Source: QHXW01 sp963847515 (GTDB taxonomy: Bacteria > Acidobacteriota > Terriglobia > Bryobacterales > Bryobacteraceae). Taken from it: DNA of 64,000 bases. A program made the position numbers and the translations under genes. Positions within the stretch are counted from its first letter, which is position 1; every line of letters starts with the position of its first letter. The notes beneath the pieces were generated by a model that was not told the DNA's origin, did not search any database, and saw only the letters and a program-made list of their open reading frames with translations. The stretch is taken from NCBI GenBank assembly GCA_963847515.1, contig CAWKAA010000001.1, positions 434,001-498,000 on the forward strand, read 5' to 3'. This document shows positions 10,773 through 20,161 of the stretch, one piece after another.

Positions 10773-12419
10773 TCAAAGTGACGAGGGGTTAGCTAACGGT
10801 GAGATGTCTCGGCTGGTGCGCGCCGTTACCACTCTACGTGGTGCGCGCTGGACGAACTCCGCCAATCCCGGCGTCAGGTGCAGTTGCGTAATGATCTTCT
10901 CGAAACGCAGGTCGATGCGCAAACGGGCGAAACGTGGATCGACATTGAGCCAGATCAGGCCGCCCTCACGCTCCGCGACGGCCCGGTCGAGCCACTCAAA
11001 CGTCTGTGCGATGTCGCCCAGACCGACATGGACCGTCGCCACAGCCAGCGATACCCCTCCGGAGGGGGCGCGATCGATCAGCGCTTGCAGACACCGCAAC
11101 GCCTCATCTCTGCGGCTGGCGAGTGCAAATGCGTAACCCTGGGATGCAACCACGCTCGGTACGAATTCGGCGCTCGAAAAGCGGGCCGCAGACTCGTAGG
11201 ACGCCAGAGCGCTATCCAACCTGTTTTGCAATTCGTGAATCAGCCCCATCACCCAATGGGCACGGAAGAACCCGGGAGCAGCATCTAGCGCGCCTTGGCA
11301 AGAGGCGAGTGCCTCCTCATATCGGCGGTTGAGACAGAGAGCCCAGGCGAGGTCGGTTTGAATGCTCGCTGCGCGCGAAGCAAATTCTAGCGCCACTTTC
11401 AGCTCGAGGATCGTTCGATCTACAAGTCCAAAGGGAAGCAGGCCACCGATGGCGTACCAGTGGTGCGCCGATGCCAGTCCCGGGCTGCGATCCAGGGCAT
11501 CGTGAAATTCCTTGTCGGCGGCCTGGAAATTCCAATCGTGGACCGCAAGGGCAAGGGCGTGAGCAGCGCGGGCTTCCGCCGAGCGCCCATCCAGTTGTAG
11601 AGCCTTTGCGGCCAGGCTTTTTACCTGAGCCATCGCGGCTCTTATCGGATAGATCCCGGTCACGCCGGCGGCGGTATACATTCCGGCAAGGCCCGCGTAA
11701 GCCGGGGCATGATTTTGATCGCGCTCGACCGCGCGCTCGAAGCACTCTATGCCAAGGCGGATGGCTTCCGGCGTTGGCTCCAGAAGGCTCAGGTGGCCTT
11801 TGCGGCAAAGATGATGCGCTTCGGGTTGTGCGACCCACGTTTCGGCGGGACTAGGTTCGGGTCGTTTCGCAAGATGCGCGCGCAGCACGTCCGCGACAGC
11901 TTGTGAGACCTCTTCCACTATAGTGGACACGGCCGCATCGGCGGGGGCTGCGCCGGGGGCGTTGACGGGTGGCCGTTCCAGGCTGAACGCCCGGTTCGAA
12001 GCCCGCGAACGCAGGTGCCGGAACAGGGGTATGTAGCGGCCGCTGGGCAAATCGATCCGCAGCGTGTCTTTCCATCCTTCGGTCTCGTAATACAGATCCA
12101 GTTTCGACCGCAACCGACAGGCCTGCACGCGTACGATGGGATCTGTACCGGGATTGAAATTCTCTCCGCGGCGAAATACTGTAACCCCGATCAGATACTC
12201 CTTCAGGCGCACGGTGCGGTTGCGCAAGGTCTGCTCGACGACAAAACGCAGGAAACGGCACAAATCTTTGGACCGTGTGAAGGTTCTGGACGAGACAATC
12301 CGGTTCAACTGTTCGTGAACCGACTCCGCCGAAGGAGGGTGCGCCGGCGGCGCGGGCAGAGGAACGGCCGGCGCCGGAAACTCGGAAAGTGGTTGTGAAG
12401 TGTGTCCTGTCAGCGACAT
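10773..12419 (-). CDS. Regulator-like protein: N-terminal DNA-binding-like module plus TPR repeats
   Basis: A 548-residue protein using the ATG at 12419, which leaves 22 bases after the stop of the HD-GYP gene. A Pro/Ala-rich leader precedes the same module as in the 8183-9967 gene (CRFLRFVVEQTLRNRTVRLKEYLIGVTVFRRG, then PGTDPIVRVQACRLRSKLDLYYETEG and GRYIPLF). The TolB-like middle domain is missing. TPR repeats fill residues about 230-500 (AYAGLAGMYTAAGVTG, ADKEFHDALDRSPGLASAHHWYAIGG, EALASCQGALDAAPGFFRAHWVMGLI). It is likely cotranscribed with the hybrid kinase and HD-GYP genes upstream, so it may work in the same pathway. Direct DNA binding is not demonstrated. Confidence 0.7.
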   Translation of the reverse strand: MSLTGHTSQPLSEFPAPAVPLPAPPAHPPSAESVHEQLNRIVSSRTFTRSKDLCRFLRFVVEQTLRNRTVRLKEYLIGVTVFRRGENFNPGTDPIVRVQACRLRSKLDLYYETEGWKDTLRIDLPSGRYIPLFRHLRSRASNRAFSLERPPVNAPGAAPADAAVSTIVEEVSQAVADVLRAHLAKRPEPSPAETWVAQPEAHHLCRKGHLSLLEPTPEAIRLGIECFERAVERDQNHAPAYAGLAGMYTAAGVTGIYPIRAAMAQVKSLAAKALQLDGRSAEARAAHALALAVHDWNFQAADKEFHDALDRSPGLASAHHWYAIGGLLPFGLVDRTILELKVALEFASRAASIQTDLAWALCLNRRYEEALASCQGALDAAPGFFRAHWVMGLIHELQNRLDSALASYESAARFSSAEFVPSVVASQGYAFALASRRDEALRCLQALIDRAPSGGVSLAVATVHVGLGDIAQTFEWLDRAVAEREGGLIWLNVDPRFARLRIDLRFEKIITQLHLTPGLAEFVQRAPRRVVTARTSRDISPLANPSSL

Positions 12420-12441
12420 TTTGCCAGTTCGCTCCGGCGCC

Positions 12442-13509
12442 CTAGCCGGCGAGGATCGTTTCGCGCATCTTTCGGGGGAGATCCTGGCGCTTGTGCCACC
12501 GCAGGAATGCTTCCGCCAGGCGCGGATCAAACTGGCTGGCACTTTGCTTGGATATTTCTGCGAGTGCATCTTCCGTCGACAAAGCCTTGCGGTATGGGCG
12601 GTCGTGGGTGAGAACGTCGAATGTGTCGGCGATTGCGACGATACGCGCGGAAACGGGAATGTCTTGCCCTTTGATGCTTGCGTATCCTGCCCCATCCCAA
12701 TGTTCGTGATGGTAAAGAGCAATTTCTTCGGCCAACTGGAGCAGCGGTACTTGAGTCCCGGAGAGAATACGCGCGCCGATGGAGGCATGCAGCTTGACTT
12801 GCTCGTATTCTTCCGCAGTGAGGGTAGACGTCTTTTTCAGAATGGCGTCCGGTACCCCGATCTTCCCTACATCGTGCAAAGTGGCGGCCTGGCGGATCAA
12901 TTCGATTTGCGCTTTGGGTAGGCCGGCCGCGCGCGCCAGGTTCGCCGCAGTCTCACCCACTCGCTTGGGATGCTCGCCGGTGGGGTCTTCGCGGTACTCC
13001 GCAGCCATGGCCAGCCGCTGCAGGATTTCGATGCGGGCCTGCTCCAGTTCCTGCGTTTGTTCGCGCACTCTCTCTTCCAACTGCTGGTTCTGGTTTTGCA
13101 GCCGCAAATGCAAAGATCGGGTTTCGAGAAGGTTCTTAATGCGCAGCAGGACCTCGGTGGCGTCGAGTGGCTTGGTCAAAAAATCCTTGGCGCCCACGGA
13201 GAGCGCCTTCTGCTTAACCTCCGTGTTGGTCTCAGCGGTCAGCATAAGAATCGGAAGGTAACCACCTTCCGGGATGCGGGGACTGATCTGCTGCATCACC
13301 GAGTAACCATCCAACTGGGGCATCATCAGATCGAGCAGAATCAGGTCCGGCTGAAACTTGGAGAATAACGGCAGTACTTGCCGGGGATCGGTAGTGCTCA
13401 AGAAGTTGGTATAGCCGGCCATTTCAAGCAGGCGCTCCAGAAACTGGATGTTGGCCGGCTGATCGTCAACGATCAGAATGTGAGAGTTTTTCAGGTTATC
13501 TTCTTTCAT
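12442..13509 (-). CDS. Response regulator with HD-GYP-type c-di-GMP phosphodiesterase domain
   Basis: A 355-residue RpfG-type protein. The start at 13509 gives an ATGA overlap with the kinase upstream, implying translational coupling. Residues 9-125 form a receiver with Asp60 (LILLDLMMPQLDG) and Lys113 (FLTKPLD). A coiled coil (NQQLEERVREQTQELEQARIE) links to the HD-GYP domain, with the metal-binding HD at LHDVGKIGVPDAIL and HHEHWDGAGYASIKGQDIPVSARIVAIADTFD interrupted only by natural variation. The usual GYP reads GYA, a common variant. Such enzymes hydrolyse cyclic-di-GMP in the cytoplasm when phosphorylated, which would link the partner kinase to the motile/sessile switch and fits the adjoining flagellar locus. 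Confidence 0.9.
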   Translation of the reverse strand: MKEDNLKNSHILIVDDQPANIQFLERLLEMAGYTNFLSTTDPRQVLPLFSKFQPDLILLDLMMPQLDGYSVMQQISPRIPEGGYLPILMLTAETNTEVKQKALSVGAKDFLTKPLDATEVLLRIKNLLETRSLHLRLQNQNQQLEERVREQTQELEQARIEILQRLAMAAEYREDPTGEHPKRVGETAANLARAAGLPKAQIELIRQAATLHDVGKIGVPDAILKKTSTLTAEEYEQVKLHASIGARILSGTQVPLLQLAEEIALYHHEHWDGAGYASIKGQDIPVSARIVAIADTFDVLTHDRPYRKALSTEDALAEISKQSASQFDPRLAEAFLRWHKRQDLPRKMRETILAG

Positions 13510-15173
13510 GATTGCGAATCGTCCTTTTCCTTCAGGCAAGCGTCGAGGAGTTCCAAGAATCGTTTGATGTCGAGCGGCTTGGGAAGGTAATCGAGAACTC
13601 CCATTGTGGTCAGTCGCTCGATGCGGCCGCGGGTAGCGTCGGCGCTGATCACGATTACCGGGATGTCCTTCAACTCGGCTACTTGCCGCAGGCCATGGAG
13701 GACCTCTTCACCGGAGATGTCCGGGAGGTGAAGGTCGAGCAGGATGAGATCGGGGCGATGCTCGCGCGCCAGGTCGAGCCCCAGACGGCCCTGCATGGCC
13801 GCTACCAGGCGCACGTGCGGCCTATGCACCATGATGTGCTCAATCAGCGCGATGTTCGAAAGATTGTCTTCGACGTAAAGCACGATCCGTTCGCGCGCGC
13901 CAGGCGACGATACGGGGGCGGCGGGCAGATCGAGCATAGCGGTGCCCACTTGCTCGACGGGATCGTTCACCAGCGGGAGATCCATCCAGAACGTACAGCC
14001 ACAATCCAGATTGTTCTCGACGCCGATCGAGCCGCCCATCATTTCGAGGAGGCGCTTGGAAAGGGCCAGGCCGAGGCCGGTCCCTTCAACGGTCGTTTGC
14101 TCGGCGCCTAGACGTTCGAAAGGCGTAAACAGCTTGTCCCGATATTCGGTCTTGATGCCGGGCCCGGTGTCGCGCACGCGAATGCGCAGACGGTGGCCCT
14201 CGATCTCCTCCGCGGAGATGGTGACGGTTCCGGACTCCGAATTGTACTTAATGGCGTTGGTGATCAGGTTGAGAAGGACCTGTTTGAGGCGCTGCTGATC
14301 TGCGAGAACATGGCGGCGCCGCATGGTGGCGAGTTCGTCGCGGACGGTGATCTTGCGGCGCACCGCCATAGGAGTCAGCAGATCGAGCGTTTCCTGAACC
14401 GCCGTACTGATGAGCACAGCTTCGGGCGAAAGAGAAAGGCGCCCGGCTTCAATGCGCGAGATTTCCAGCACCTCGTTGATGAGCTTCAACAGGTGCTGCC
14501 CCGCTTTCAGAATCTGGCCCACGGACTCCCGCTTGTCGCGGTCAAGCGGGACCATTTCCAGAAGCTGCGCAAATCCGAGGATGGCGTTGAGAGGAGTGCG
14601 CAGCTCGTGGCTCATGCGCGAAAGAAACTCGCTTTTTGCACGGTTGGCCTTCTCGGCCTCCTCTTTTGAGCGTCGCAGCGCCACGGTCAGCCGTTCACGC
14701 TCGGTGACCTCATTGGCCAGCAGCTGTTCAGCCAGGCGACGGTCAGTGACGTCCAGAAGAACCGAACGAAGGCCCGTTATTTCTCCGGCGCGATCGCGAA
14801 TCAGGCTGTCATAGATCTCAAGAATAAGGTAGCCGCCGTCCCGCCGGATGAAGTCGTGCTCATGCGGTTCAAGCAACTCCTGGTAAGAGACTTTACGGAG
14901 AATAGACTGACGGCATTCAGCCTGCTGGTCAGCGGACACGAATTCCCAAATAGGCCTGCCAATCATTTCTTCGCGTGGAAACTGCAGAATGCGGCATTCG
15001 GCCTGATTCACTCGCCGCACGATGCCGGCGGAGTCGATTTCGTGATAAGCCACAGGCGCCAGTTCAAACAAATCCCGAAAAGGAGCGTCAATTTCGATGG
15101 AATTCCAGTCTGATCGAGAACCCGATGCGGCATTAGGCAGTAATGCGCCTGACTCGGAGTGGCCGCGAATCAT
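13506..15173 (-). CDS. Hybrid sensor histidine kinase (PAS, HisKA, HATPase, REC)
   Basis: A soluble kinase of 555 residues with no membrane segment. A PAS domain occupies about residues 30-150 (FRDLFELAPVAYHEIDSAGIVRRVNQAEC). His189 lies in the MSHELRTPLNAILG box. The catalytic domain carries the N-box (LLNLITNAIKYNSESG), DTGPGI and GTGLGLAL. A C-terminal receiver starts near residue 430 (IVLYVEDNLSNIALIEHI), with the acceptor Asp in LILLDLHLPDISG and the Lys in YLPKPLD. It overlaps the HD-GYP regulator by four bases, so the likely route is kinase to HD-GYP phosphodiesterase. Its PAS domain closely resembles that of the membrane kinase at 15918, so the two are probably paralogues. Confidence 0.9.
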   Translation of the reverse strand: MIRGHSESGALLPNAASGSRSDWNSIEIDAPFRDLFELAPVAYHEIDSAGIVRRVNQAECRILQFPREEMIGRPIWEFVSADQQAECRQSILRKVSYQELLEPHEHDFIRRDGGYLILEIYDSLIRDRAGEITGLRSVLLDVTDRRLAEQLLANEVTERERLTVALRRSKEEAEKANRAKSEFLSRMSHELRTPLNAILGFAQLLEMVPLDRDKRESVGQILKAGQHLLKLINEVLEISRIEAGRLSLSPEAVLISTAVQETLDLLTPMAVRRKITVRDELATMRRRHVLADQQRLKQVLLNLITNAIKYNSESGTVTISAEEIEGHRLRIRVRDTGPGIKTEYRDKLFTPFERLGAEQTTVEGTGLGLALSKRLLEMMGGSIGVENNLDCGCTFWMDLPLVNDPVEQVGTAMLDLPAAPVSSPGARERIVLYVEDNLSNIALIEHIMVHRPHVRLVAAMQGRLGLDLAREHRPDLILLDLHLPDISGEEVLHGLRQVAELKDIPVIVISADATRGRIERLTTMGVLDYLPKPLDIKRFLELLDACLKEKDDSQS

Positions 15174-15917
15174 GATTGTCCCCCATTACAGCAGATGCCG
15201 CATTGCTCGGCAAGCAGAATAATGCCACAACGGCAAGACAGGAAAGGGTAAAAATGAGGGCGTATTTTTGGCTTTCTCACCCCAGTTTGCCAATTTTGCG
15301 GCCGCGCCGCAGGCCCCCGCGCCAACGATCGGATAGCATGCAGGGTCGGCTTGGCGCTGTGGCGGGCACAGTTAAGCAGCCCGGCTGCGGACTCTTTCAA
15401 GGTGGCGGACATGGTTAATGTGGGTGCCATCGCATGAGGTTCTGACGAAAGACTAAGACCTCGGCCAGGCTCGCTGCCGAATTACGGTGACGATTCGTGG
15501 CGAACGCATAAAAGGCATCTTTCCAATGAAAACGCTATCCGGGATACCCTTGTCTCCTGGATCGCGCGTGCGCCCAGTCTCCGGGGCCGCAAGCACGGCC
15601 CAGCGGGCAGACCAGAGCTGTAAGCTCTGCAAAGGTTGCTGGCAATGTGGCATACCCTCGTAAGCGGTTCTTGCGGCACTCGAACACCGCGAGTCAATTG
15701 TAGATTTCCGTGTTAGCGGTAACAAGTAAAACACCAGATTTTTACTGTTAAATAAGTTTAATTAACCGCGTTACTAATTTGCGTTACTAAAATTATATTG
15801 TTTTTGTTAGCCGGCATTTAAAAAGCCGCGAAACGAAATCGACAGCGGTCATTCAAATAACCAAAGAAATATAGACCATTTGCAAGGGATACTCTTAACA
15901 TAAGGAAAGAGCCACGA
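15174..15917. other. Long intergenic region with an AT-rich, repeat-bearing segment
   Basis: About 740 bases without a convincing gene separate two divergent kinase operons. Short open frames exist here but show no recognisable family or ribosome-binding site. The part nearest the + strand kinase (about 15715-15900) is clearly AT-rich compared with its surroundings. A short perfect hairpin (AGAGCT-GTA-AGCTCT) lies near 15620-15640. The likely role is a control region for both kinase operons. Confidence 0.5.
15711..15790. promoter_or_regulatory. Putative operator cluster: inverted repeat plus tandem GCGTTACTAA repeats
   Basis: An inverted repeat TGTTA-GCGG-TAACA lies at 15711-15724. A perfect 10-base direct repeat GCGTTACTAA occurs at 15768-15777 and again at 15781-15790, 13 bases apart start to start. 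A further GTTAA/TTAAC pair lies between them. The arrangement is typical of a regulator-binding region upstream of the kinase gene at 15918. The binding protein is unknown. Confidence 0.45.
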
Positions 15918-18080
15918 ATGGTCTCCCGCGTCATAGTCACGGTCAATCGATTCTGGTCGAACCTCCCGCTGCGAGCCAAGGCGCTGGCGCTTGTGTGGTT
16001 TCCATTACCCGTCGTGTTCGTAGCCGGTGTCATGATGTATCGTGCCGAGCGAAGTGAACAGGAAGGACGGACACGCATTGAACATACACTAGATGTTCGC
16101 GGAGACATTCAAAATGTCACGGCCTTGTTGCTGGACGCAGAGGCCTCGGCTCGCGAATTCGCCGCCAACAGAGAAGCGCAAGCGTTGCGGCCGTATCTCC
16201 GATCCAGGGAATTGCTCCCGGTAGTGAGCGCGCATCTGGGCACGCTGGTCCGATATGAGCCAGAGCAGTCTGCACGTTGGAAAGAAATCGAGGATTTGAT
16301 CACGCATGAGTTCGAACGTCTGGACGAGCTTTGCAGAATCGCCGGCGCGGCGCAGCCGTTGCCCGAGCGCCAGATGCAAGTGGCGCGGCTGCTGGACCAG
16401 GGCCAGCGGGCTTCGATCGTACTGGCGGTGAAGCTTACGGCGATGGAGATGGAGCAAGACCGGCTGGTACAGCTCCGCGGGCAAACCGGAGAAACCGTCC
16501 ATTTTCGTCCTCTTAGAGTGCTGCTGGAGGGCGCGATCGTAGGAATCTTTTGCCAGATGGTGGCCACGCTGTTGCTCGCGGGGACCGTTACCGGCCAGAT
16601 TCGCTGCCTGGAAACAAATGCCCAGCGCTTGTGCCAGGGGTTACCCCAAGAGCCGCTCACCCTGGATAGTCAGGAAATCCACGCCCTGGGCAAACGGCTC
16701 CAGGACGCCGCGTTGGTTCTGGCCCAGCATGGCCGCGAGCTGCGCGACAGCGAAGAACGGTTTCGCACACTGTTCAGAGAGGCGCCCATCGCGTATCACG
16801 AGACCGATCGGGACGGCATCATCCGTCATGTGAATACAGCCGAATGCGCGTTACTCGGCGTCGAGCGCGAGGCGCTGGTGGGCAAACACATTTGGGAAAC
16901 GGTGAGCGAGGACAGCCGGGAGATGGTACGGCGGAACTGCGCGCAGCGGCTGGCGGAGTATTGTCCTGCCACACCTTATGAATGCGAGTATGAGTGCGCC
17001 GACCATTCCCGCGTGACGGTCGAGGTGCACGAAAACCTGATCCATGACGAGCAGGGGGGAGTTTGCGGCATTCGCTCTGCTCTGCTGGATGTCACGGCGC
17101 GCAAGATGGTAACCATGGCTTCGCGGAAAGTCAACCAGTATGCCCGCGAGCTAAAGACCAAGAACGAAGAACTGCTGCTCACTCTGGGCGCGGCCCGCGC
17201 AGCCAGCGCCACCAAGGGCCGATTCCTCGCAGCCATGTCGCACGAACTGCGCACACCATTGAACGGTATCATCGGGCTGACGGAGTTGATGTACGACGGC
17301 AGAGTGGGTCCCGTTTCGGAAGAACACCAGGAATACCTCGGGGACATTCTGGCCAGCTCCCGGCACCTCCTCCATCTGGTCAACGAGGTTCTCGATCTAG
17401 CGAAAGTGGAGTCTGGGAAGATGGAGTTCCGACCCGAGCCGGTGGAAATTACGCCATTGTTGCATGAGGTGCGCGACGTGCTGCGAATTCTGGCGGACCG
17501 AAAGAGTATCTCCATCGAGGTGGAAGTCGATGATCAGGTCGGAACGGTAGTGACTGATGCGGCGCGCCTGAAGCAGGTAGTTTATAACTATCTCTCCAAC
17601 GCCATTAAGTTCACCAATGAGGGAGGCAGCATTCAAATGCGTGCGCGGCGCGAAGTCGCTGGATTCTATCGTCTGGAAATCGAAGACACAGGTCCTGGCA
17701 TAGAAAAGAGCGATCTGAGCCGGCTGTTCGCGGATTTCCAGCGACTCGACGAAGCCCGTCCCGAACAGGGCACCGGCCTGGGTCTAGCCTTGACCAAACG
17801 CATTGTGGAAGACCAGGGCGGCAGCGTTGGAGTGCGGAGCACCCCCGGCGTGGGCAGCGTTTTCTTTGCCATTCTGCCCACCCGGCACACGATAAATGCA
17901 AAAGAGGACCCAACCGCCGGGCGTAATACCGGCCCGCTCGATCAACGCGCCGCTGCATTTTTGTCGTGGATCCCGATCCGACCGGAAATCGCTGTGAAAA
18001 ATAAAACAAGAGCATGCTCTGCCGGAGAGGTGAATGCATCATGTTGCAGCAACAACCGACCCGCATCAGGAGTGATCTGA
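15918..18080 (+). CDS. Membrane sensor histidine kinase (CHASE3-like sensor, PAS, HisKA, HATPase)
   Basis: A 720-residue kinase with AAGGAAAG upstream of its ATG. The first membrane segment is near residues 22-41 and the second near 205-230, enclosing a helical CHASE3-like sensor (EHTLDVRGDIQNVTALLLDAEASAREFAANR). A PAS domain follows (FRTLFREAPIAYHETDRDGIIRHVN), then the kinase core with His442 in MSHELRTPLNGIIG, the N-box YLSNAIKFTNEGG, DTGPGIEKSDL and GTGLGLAL. The last 60 or so residues are low in recognisable features. Its TGA overlaps the ATG of the following receiver-Hpt-like gene (TGATG), so the two are translationally coupled and probably form a cognate pair. Confidence 0.88.
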   Translation: MVSRVIVTVNRFWSNLPLRAKALALVWFPLPVVFVAGVMMYRAERSEQEGRTRIEHTLDVRGDIQNVTALLLDAEASAREFAANREAQALRPYLRSRELLPVVSAHLGTLVRYEPEQSARWKEIEDLITHEFERLDELCRIAGAAQPLPERQMQVARLLDQGQRASIVLAVKLTAMEMEQDRLVQLRGQTGETVHFRPLRVLLEGAIVGIFCQMVATLLLAGTVTGQIRCLETNAQRLCQGLPQEPLTLDSQEIHALGKRLQDAALVLAQHGRELRDSEERFRTLFREAPIAYHETDRDGIIRHVNTAECALLGVEREALVGKHIWETVSEDSREMVRRNCAQRLAEYCPATPYECEYECADHSRVTVEVHENLIHDEQGGVCGIRSALLDVTARKMVTMASRKVNQYARELKTKNEELLLTLGAARAASATKGRFLAAMSHELRTPLNGIIGLTELMYDGRVGPVSEEHQEYLGDILASSRHLLHLVNEVLDLAKVESGKMEFRPEPVEITPLLHEVRDVLRILADRKSISIEVEVDDQVGTVVTDAARLKQVVYNYLSNAIKFTNEGGSIQMRARREVAGFYRLEIEDTGPGIEKSDLSRLFADFQRLDEARPEQGTGLGLALTKRIVEDQGGSVGVRSTPGVGSVFFAILPTRHTINAKEDPTAGRNTGPLDQRAAAFLSWIPIRPEIAVKNKTRACSAGEVNASCCSNNRPASGVI

Positions 18081-18766
18081 TGGTCAACAATTCCGTCCTG
18101 ATCGTAGATGATACACCGGTAAATCTGAAACTGGTGCGTGTGCTGTTGACCCGGCAGGGCTTCGACGTGCGCACGGCGAATACAGCAGAGGAAGCTCTCG
18201 AGCTCGTTCAGAGCTTTCGTCCCCGCCTAGTATTGGCGGACGTCCAGTTACCCGGCATGAATGGCCTGGAAATGACGCGCCGGATCAAGTCCGACCCGGC
18301 AACGCGAGACACCATCGTGCTGGCGCTCACGGCCTTCGCCATGAAAGGCGACGAGCAGCGGGCGTACGACGCCGGTTGTCACGGCTACATCACAAAACCT
18401 ATCGATACCCGCACTTTTCCGGCGCTTATCCGCAAATACATGAGCGGGGCGGACGAGACACCCAACGGAGTTCCGCAAAACGGCTCTTCCGACGCTGTCT
18501 TGCGGCAAGCGTTTCTGGCGGAGGGCATGGAGCAGAGTGGGAGGCTGATCGCGACGTTGAACTCCAGCTTCGATCACGCGGAAGCGTTGGCCGTGGCGCA
18601 TCGGTGGAGCGCAATTGCCAGCACGCTGGGCTACACGGAAATCAGCCAAAACGCCCGGAAGTTGGAGACCTTGCTTACCCAGAATGGCCAAGGCTTGCCG
18701 GTGCAAGCGCAAGAGATGTTCGTGCTGCTGGCCCGTTCGTTTGCGGACGGTTTGAGCGCCCTGTAG
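18080..18766 (+). CDS. Response regulator with C-terminal Hpt-like domain
   Basis: A 228-residue protein starting at the ATG in the TGATG overlap with the kinase gene, with AGGAG about eight bases upstream. Residues 4-120 form a receiver: acidic pair at 10-11, acceptor Asp54 (LVLADVQLPGMNG), Lys106 (YITKPID). The C-terminal half looks like a four-helix histidine phosphotransfer domain. His174 in AVAHRWSAIASTLGYTEI aligns with the AHxLKG motif of Hpt proteins, but the following Lys-Gly is not conserved. A receiver-to-Hpt relay fed by the upstream kinase, which lacks its own receiver, is the simplest model. The final acceptor is unknown. Confidence 0.75.
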   Translation: MVNNSVLIVDDTPVNLKLVRVLLTRQGFDVRTANTAEEALELVQSFRPRLVLADVQLPGMNGLEMTRRIKSDPATRDTIVLALTAFAMKGDEQRAYDAGCHGYITKPIDTRTFPALIRKYMSGADETPNGVPQNGSSDAVLRQAFLAEGMEQSGRLIATLNSSFDHAEALAVAHRWSAIASTLGYTEISQNARKLETLLTQNGQGLPVQAQEMFVLLARSFADGLSAL

Positions 18767-18853
18767 CGAATCGGCCACGGGCCCGGTGCGCCCGTCGTGT
18801 CTCCGAATTCCGCAGGCGAGCGACTCCAACCGCTCTTCCTGGAAACACCGGCT

Positions 18854-20158
18854 TTACGACTGGCCCCACCGGTCACTGAATTTATCGAAGATGCGCCGCC
18901 ACTCCCGGAGGCGATCCTCCACGCGGAGTGACTTCAAGTGGCTCATGTCTATTTCAGGGCGGCAGGCGGAATCCATGGGCTCATCCGTTTCGTGGCCCAG
19001 GGCGTCTGCCACATGAATCGCGGCAGCGGCGCTGAAAGTTCCGGTCAAATGATTTGCCGGACGATGGTGAAAGGCGACCGCATCACAAACCTCATCCGGT
19101 AATCCCCACAGCCAAAGCAGATAGGCCCCGATCTCGGCGTGAGAAGTGCCTAGCATCCGCCGTTCCACTTCACGGCACGAGCCATTCTCTGCCTTGGCCG
19201 CAGCCAGAACCTCGTCATATTCCTCGGGACAATTCGCCGCGAGAATCAACTTACCAATATCGTGTAACAGTCCGCCTACCAGGCTGCAATCCGCAGTCCT
19301 CTTAGGCAGGTTTTCCGCAGCGGCAATGGCGTTCGCCATGATGCCGATTTGCATGCTGTGCCGTTGCAGTTGACTGATTGAAAAATGCTTCGCCTCTGTA
19401 CGAGGAAAAGCGGAAAACACACCAGCGGAGAGCGTCAAGGCCCGGATTGTATCCGTGCCCAGGTAGATGGCCGCTTCGGTGGGGCTCGCAATGTAACGGT
19501 ATAAGCCAAAGAAAGCCGAGTTAGCTAATTGAAGAACCTTTGCCGTCATTCCGACATCCTGCGCGATGATCTCACCTAGTTCGCGACTCGACAGCTCCGG
19601 ATCTTCCAGGGACTGAATGAGCTTCATGTGGACGGAAGGCAAACTAGGCAAGGAAGTCAGGCGGGAAATAAGCGTCCGCAGCACTGGAATGGCCAGGAGC
19701 TCACGAACCTGCAAGGCCCTTCCCAGTTTGGTGTGCAGTGTAGCCGCATCACAAGGCTGGACGAGACACTGATGAGCGGCGCCGGCTGAACCGCTGAAGT
19801 CGTGTTTCAGCTTGTCGGCTAAAGCGATCCTCACTATGTTCGGATAGCGCCGCAGAACCTCCATCAGGAGCCCGTAGCCTCCTGGCGTCCCCATGTCAGC
19901 CACCACCACATCAAACTGACCGGTTTCCAGCCTCTGCAGTGCCTCCTGGCCGGTTAGGCTGAGTACGATCTGCCATTCGTCGCGGCTGTCGAGCAGTCGC
20001 TTGATCCCGTCGAACGCAGTGCGATCGCGGTCCACAAACAAAACAGCTTTCGTGGATGAGTTCAGAGCTGACGGCTCGGCATCAGGACTGAAACAGCATG
20101 GCTGCGTCGCGCACTTCAATGTGGACTCCGTTCGCACGGATGCCGATAGCGATGGCAT
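18854..20158 (-). CDS. Receiver-HDOD fusion signalling protein
   Basis: A 434-residue protein. After an uncertain N-terminal extension of about 37 residues, a receiver-like domain (AVLFVDRDRTAFDGIKRLL) retains the Asp in VVVADMGTPGGYG, but the conserved Lys position reads Gln (CLVQPCD). The HDOD domain spans about residues 165-365 (LPSLPSVHMKLIQSLEDPELSSRELGEIIAQDVGMTAKVLQLANSAFFGL is family-typical), with LLHDIGKL and AFHHRP. HDOD proteins are non-enzymatic relatives of HD hydrolases found with c-di-GMP and motility systems. It lies three bases after the HDOD gene upstream and is probably in one operon with it. Confidence 0.8.
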   Translation of the reverse strand: MPSLSASVRTESTLKCATQPCCFSPDAEPSALNSSTKAVLFVDRDRTAFDGIKRLLDSRDEWQIVLSLTGQEALQRLETGQFDVVVADMGTPGGYGLLMEVLRRYPNIVRIALADKLKHDFSGSAGAAHQCLVQPCDAATLHTKLGRALQVRELLAIPVLRTLISRLTSLPSLPSVHMKLIQSLEDPELSSRELGEIIAQDVGMTAKVLQLANSAFFGLYRYIASPTEAAIYLGTDTIRALTLSAGVFSAFPRTEAKHFSISQLQRHSMQIGIMANAIAAAENLPKRTADCSLVGGLLHDIGKLILAANCPEEYDEVLAAAKAENGSCREVERRMLGTSHAEIGAYLLWLWGLPDEVCDAVAFHHRPANHLTGTFSAAAAIHVADALGHETDEPMDSACRPEIDMSHLKSLRVEDRLREWRRIFDKFSDRWGQS

Positions 20159-20161
20159 CGG

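Noticed and set aside
15174..15734. Short open frames in the long region between the two kinase operons
   Set aside because: They overlap on opposite strands, have no family resemblance and cross the AT-rich control region.
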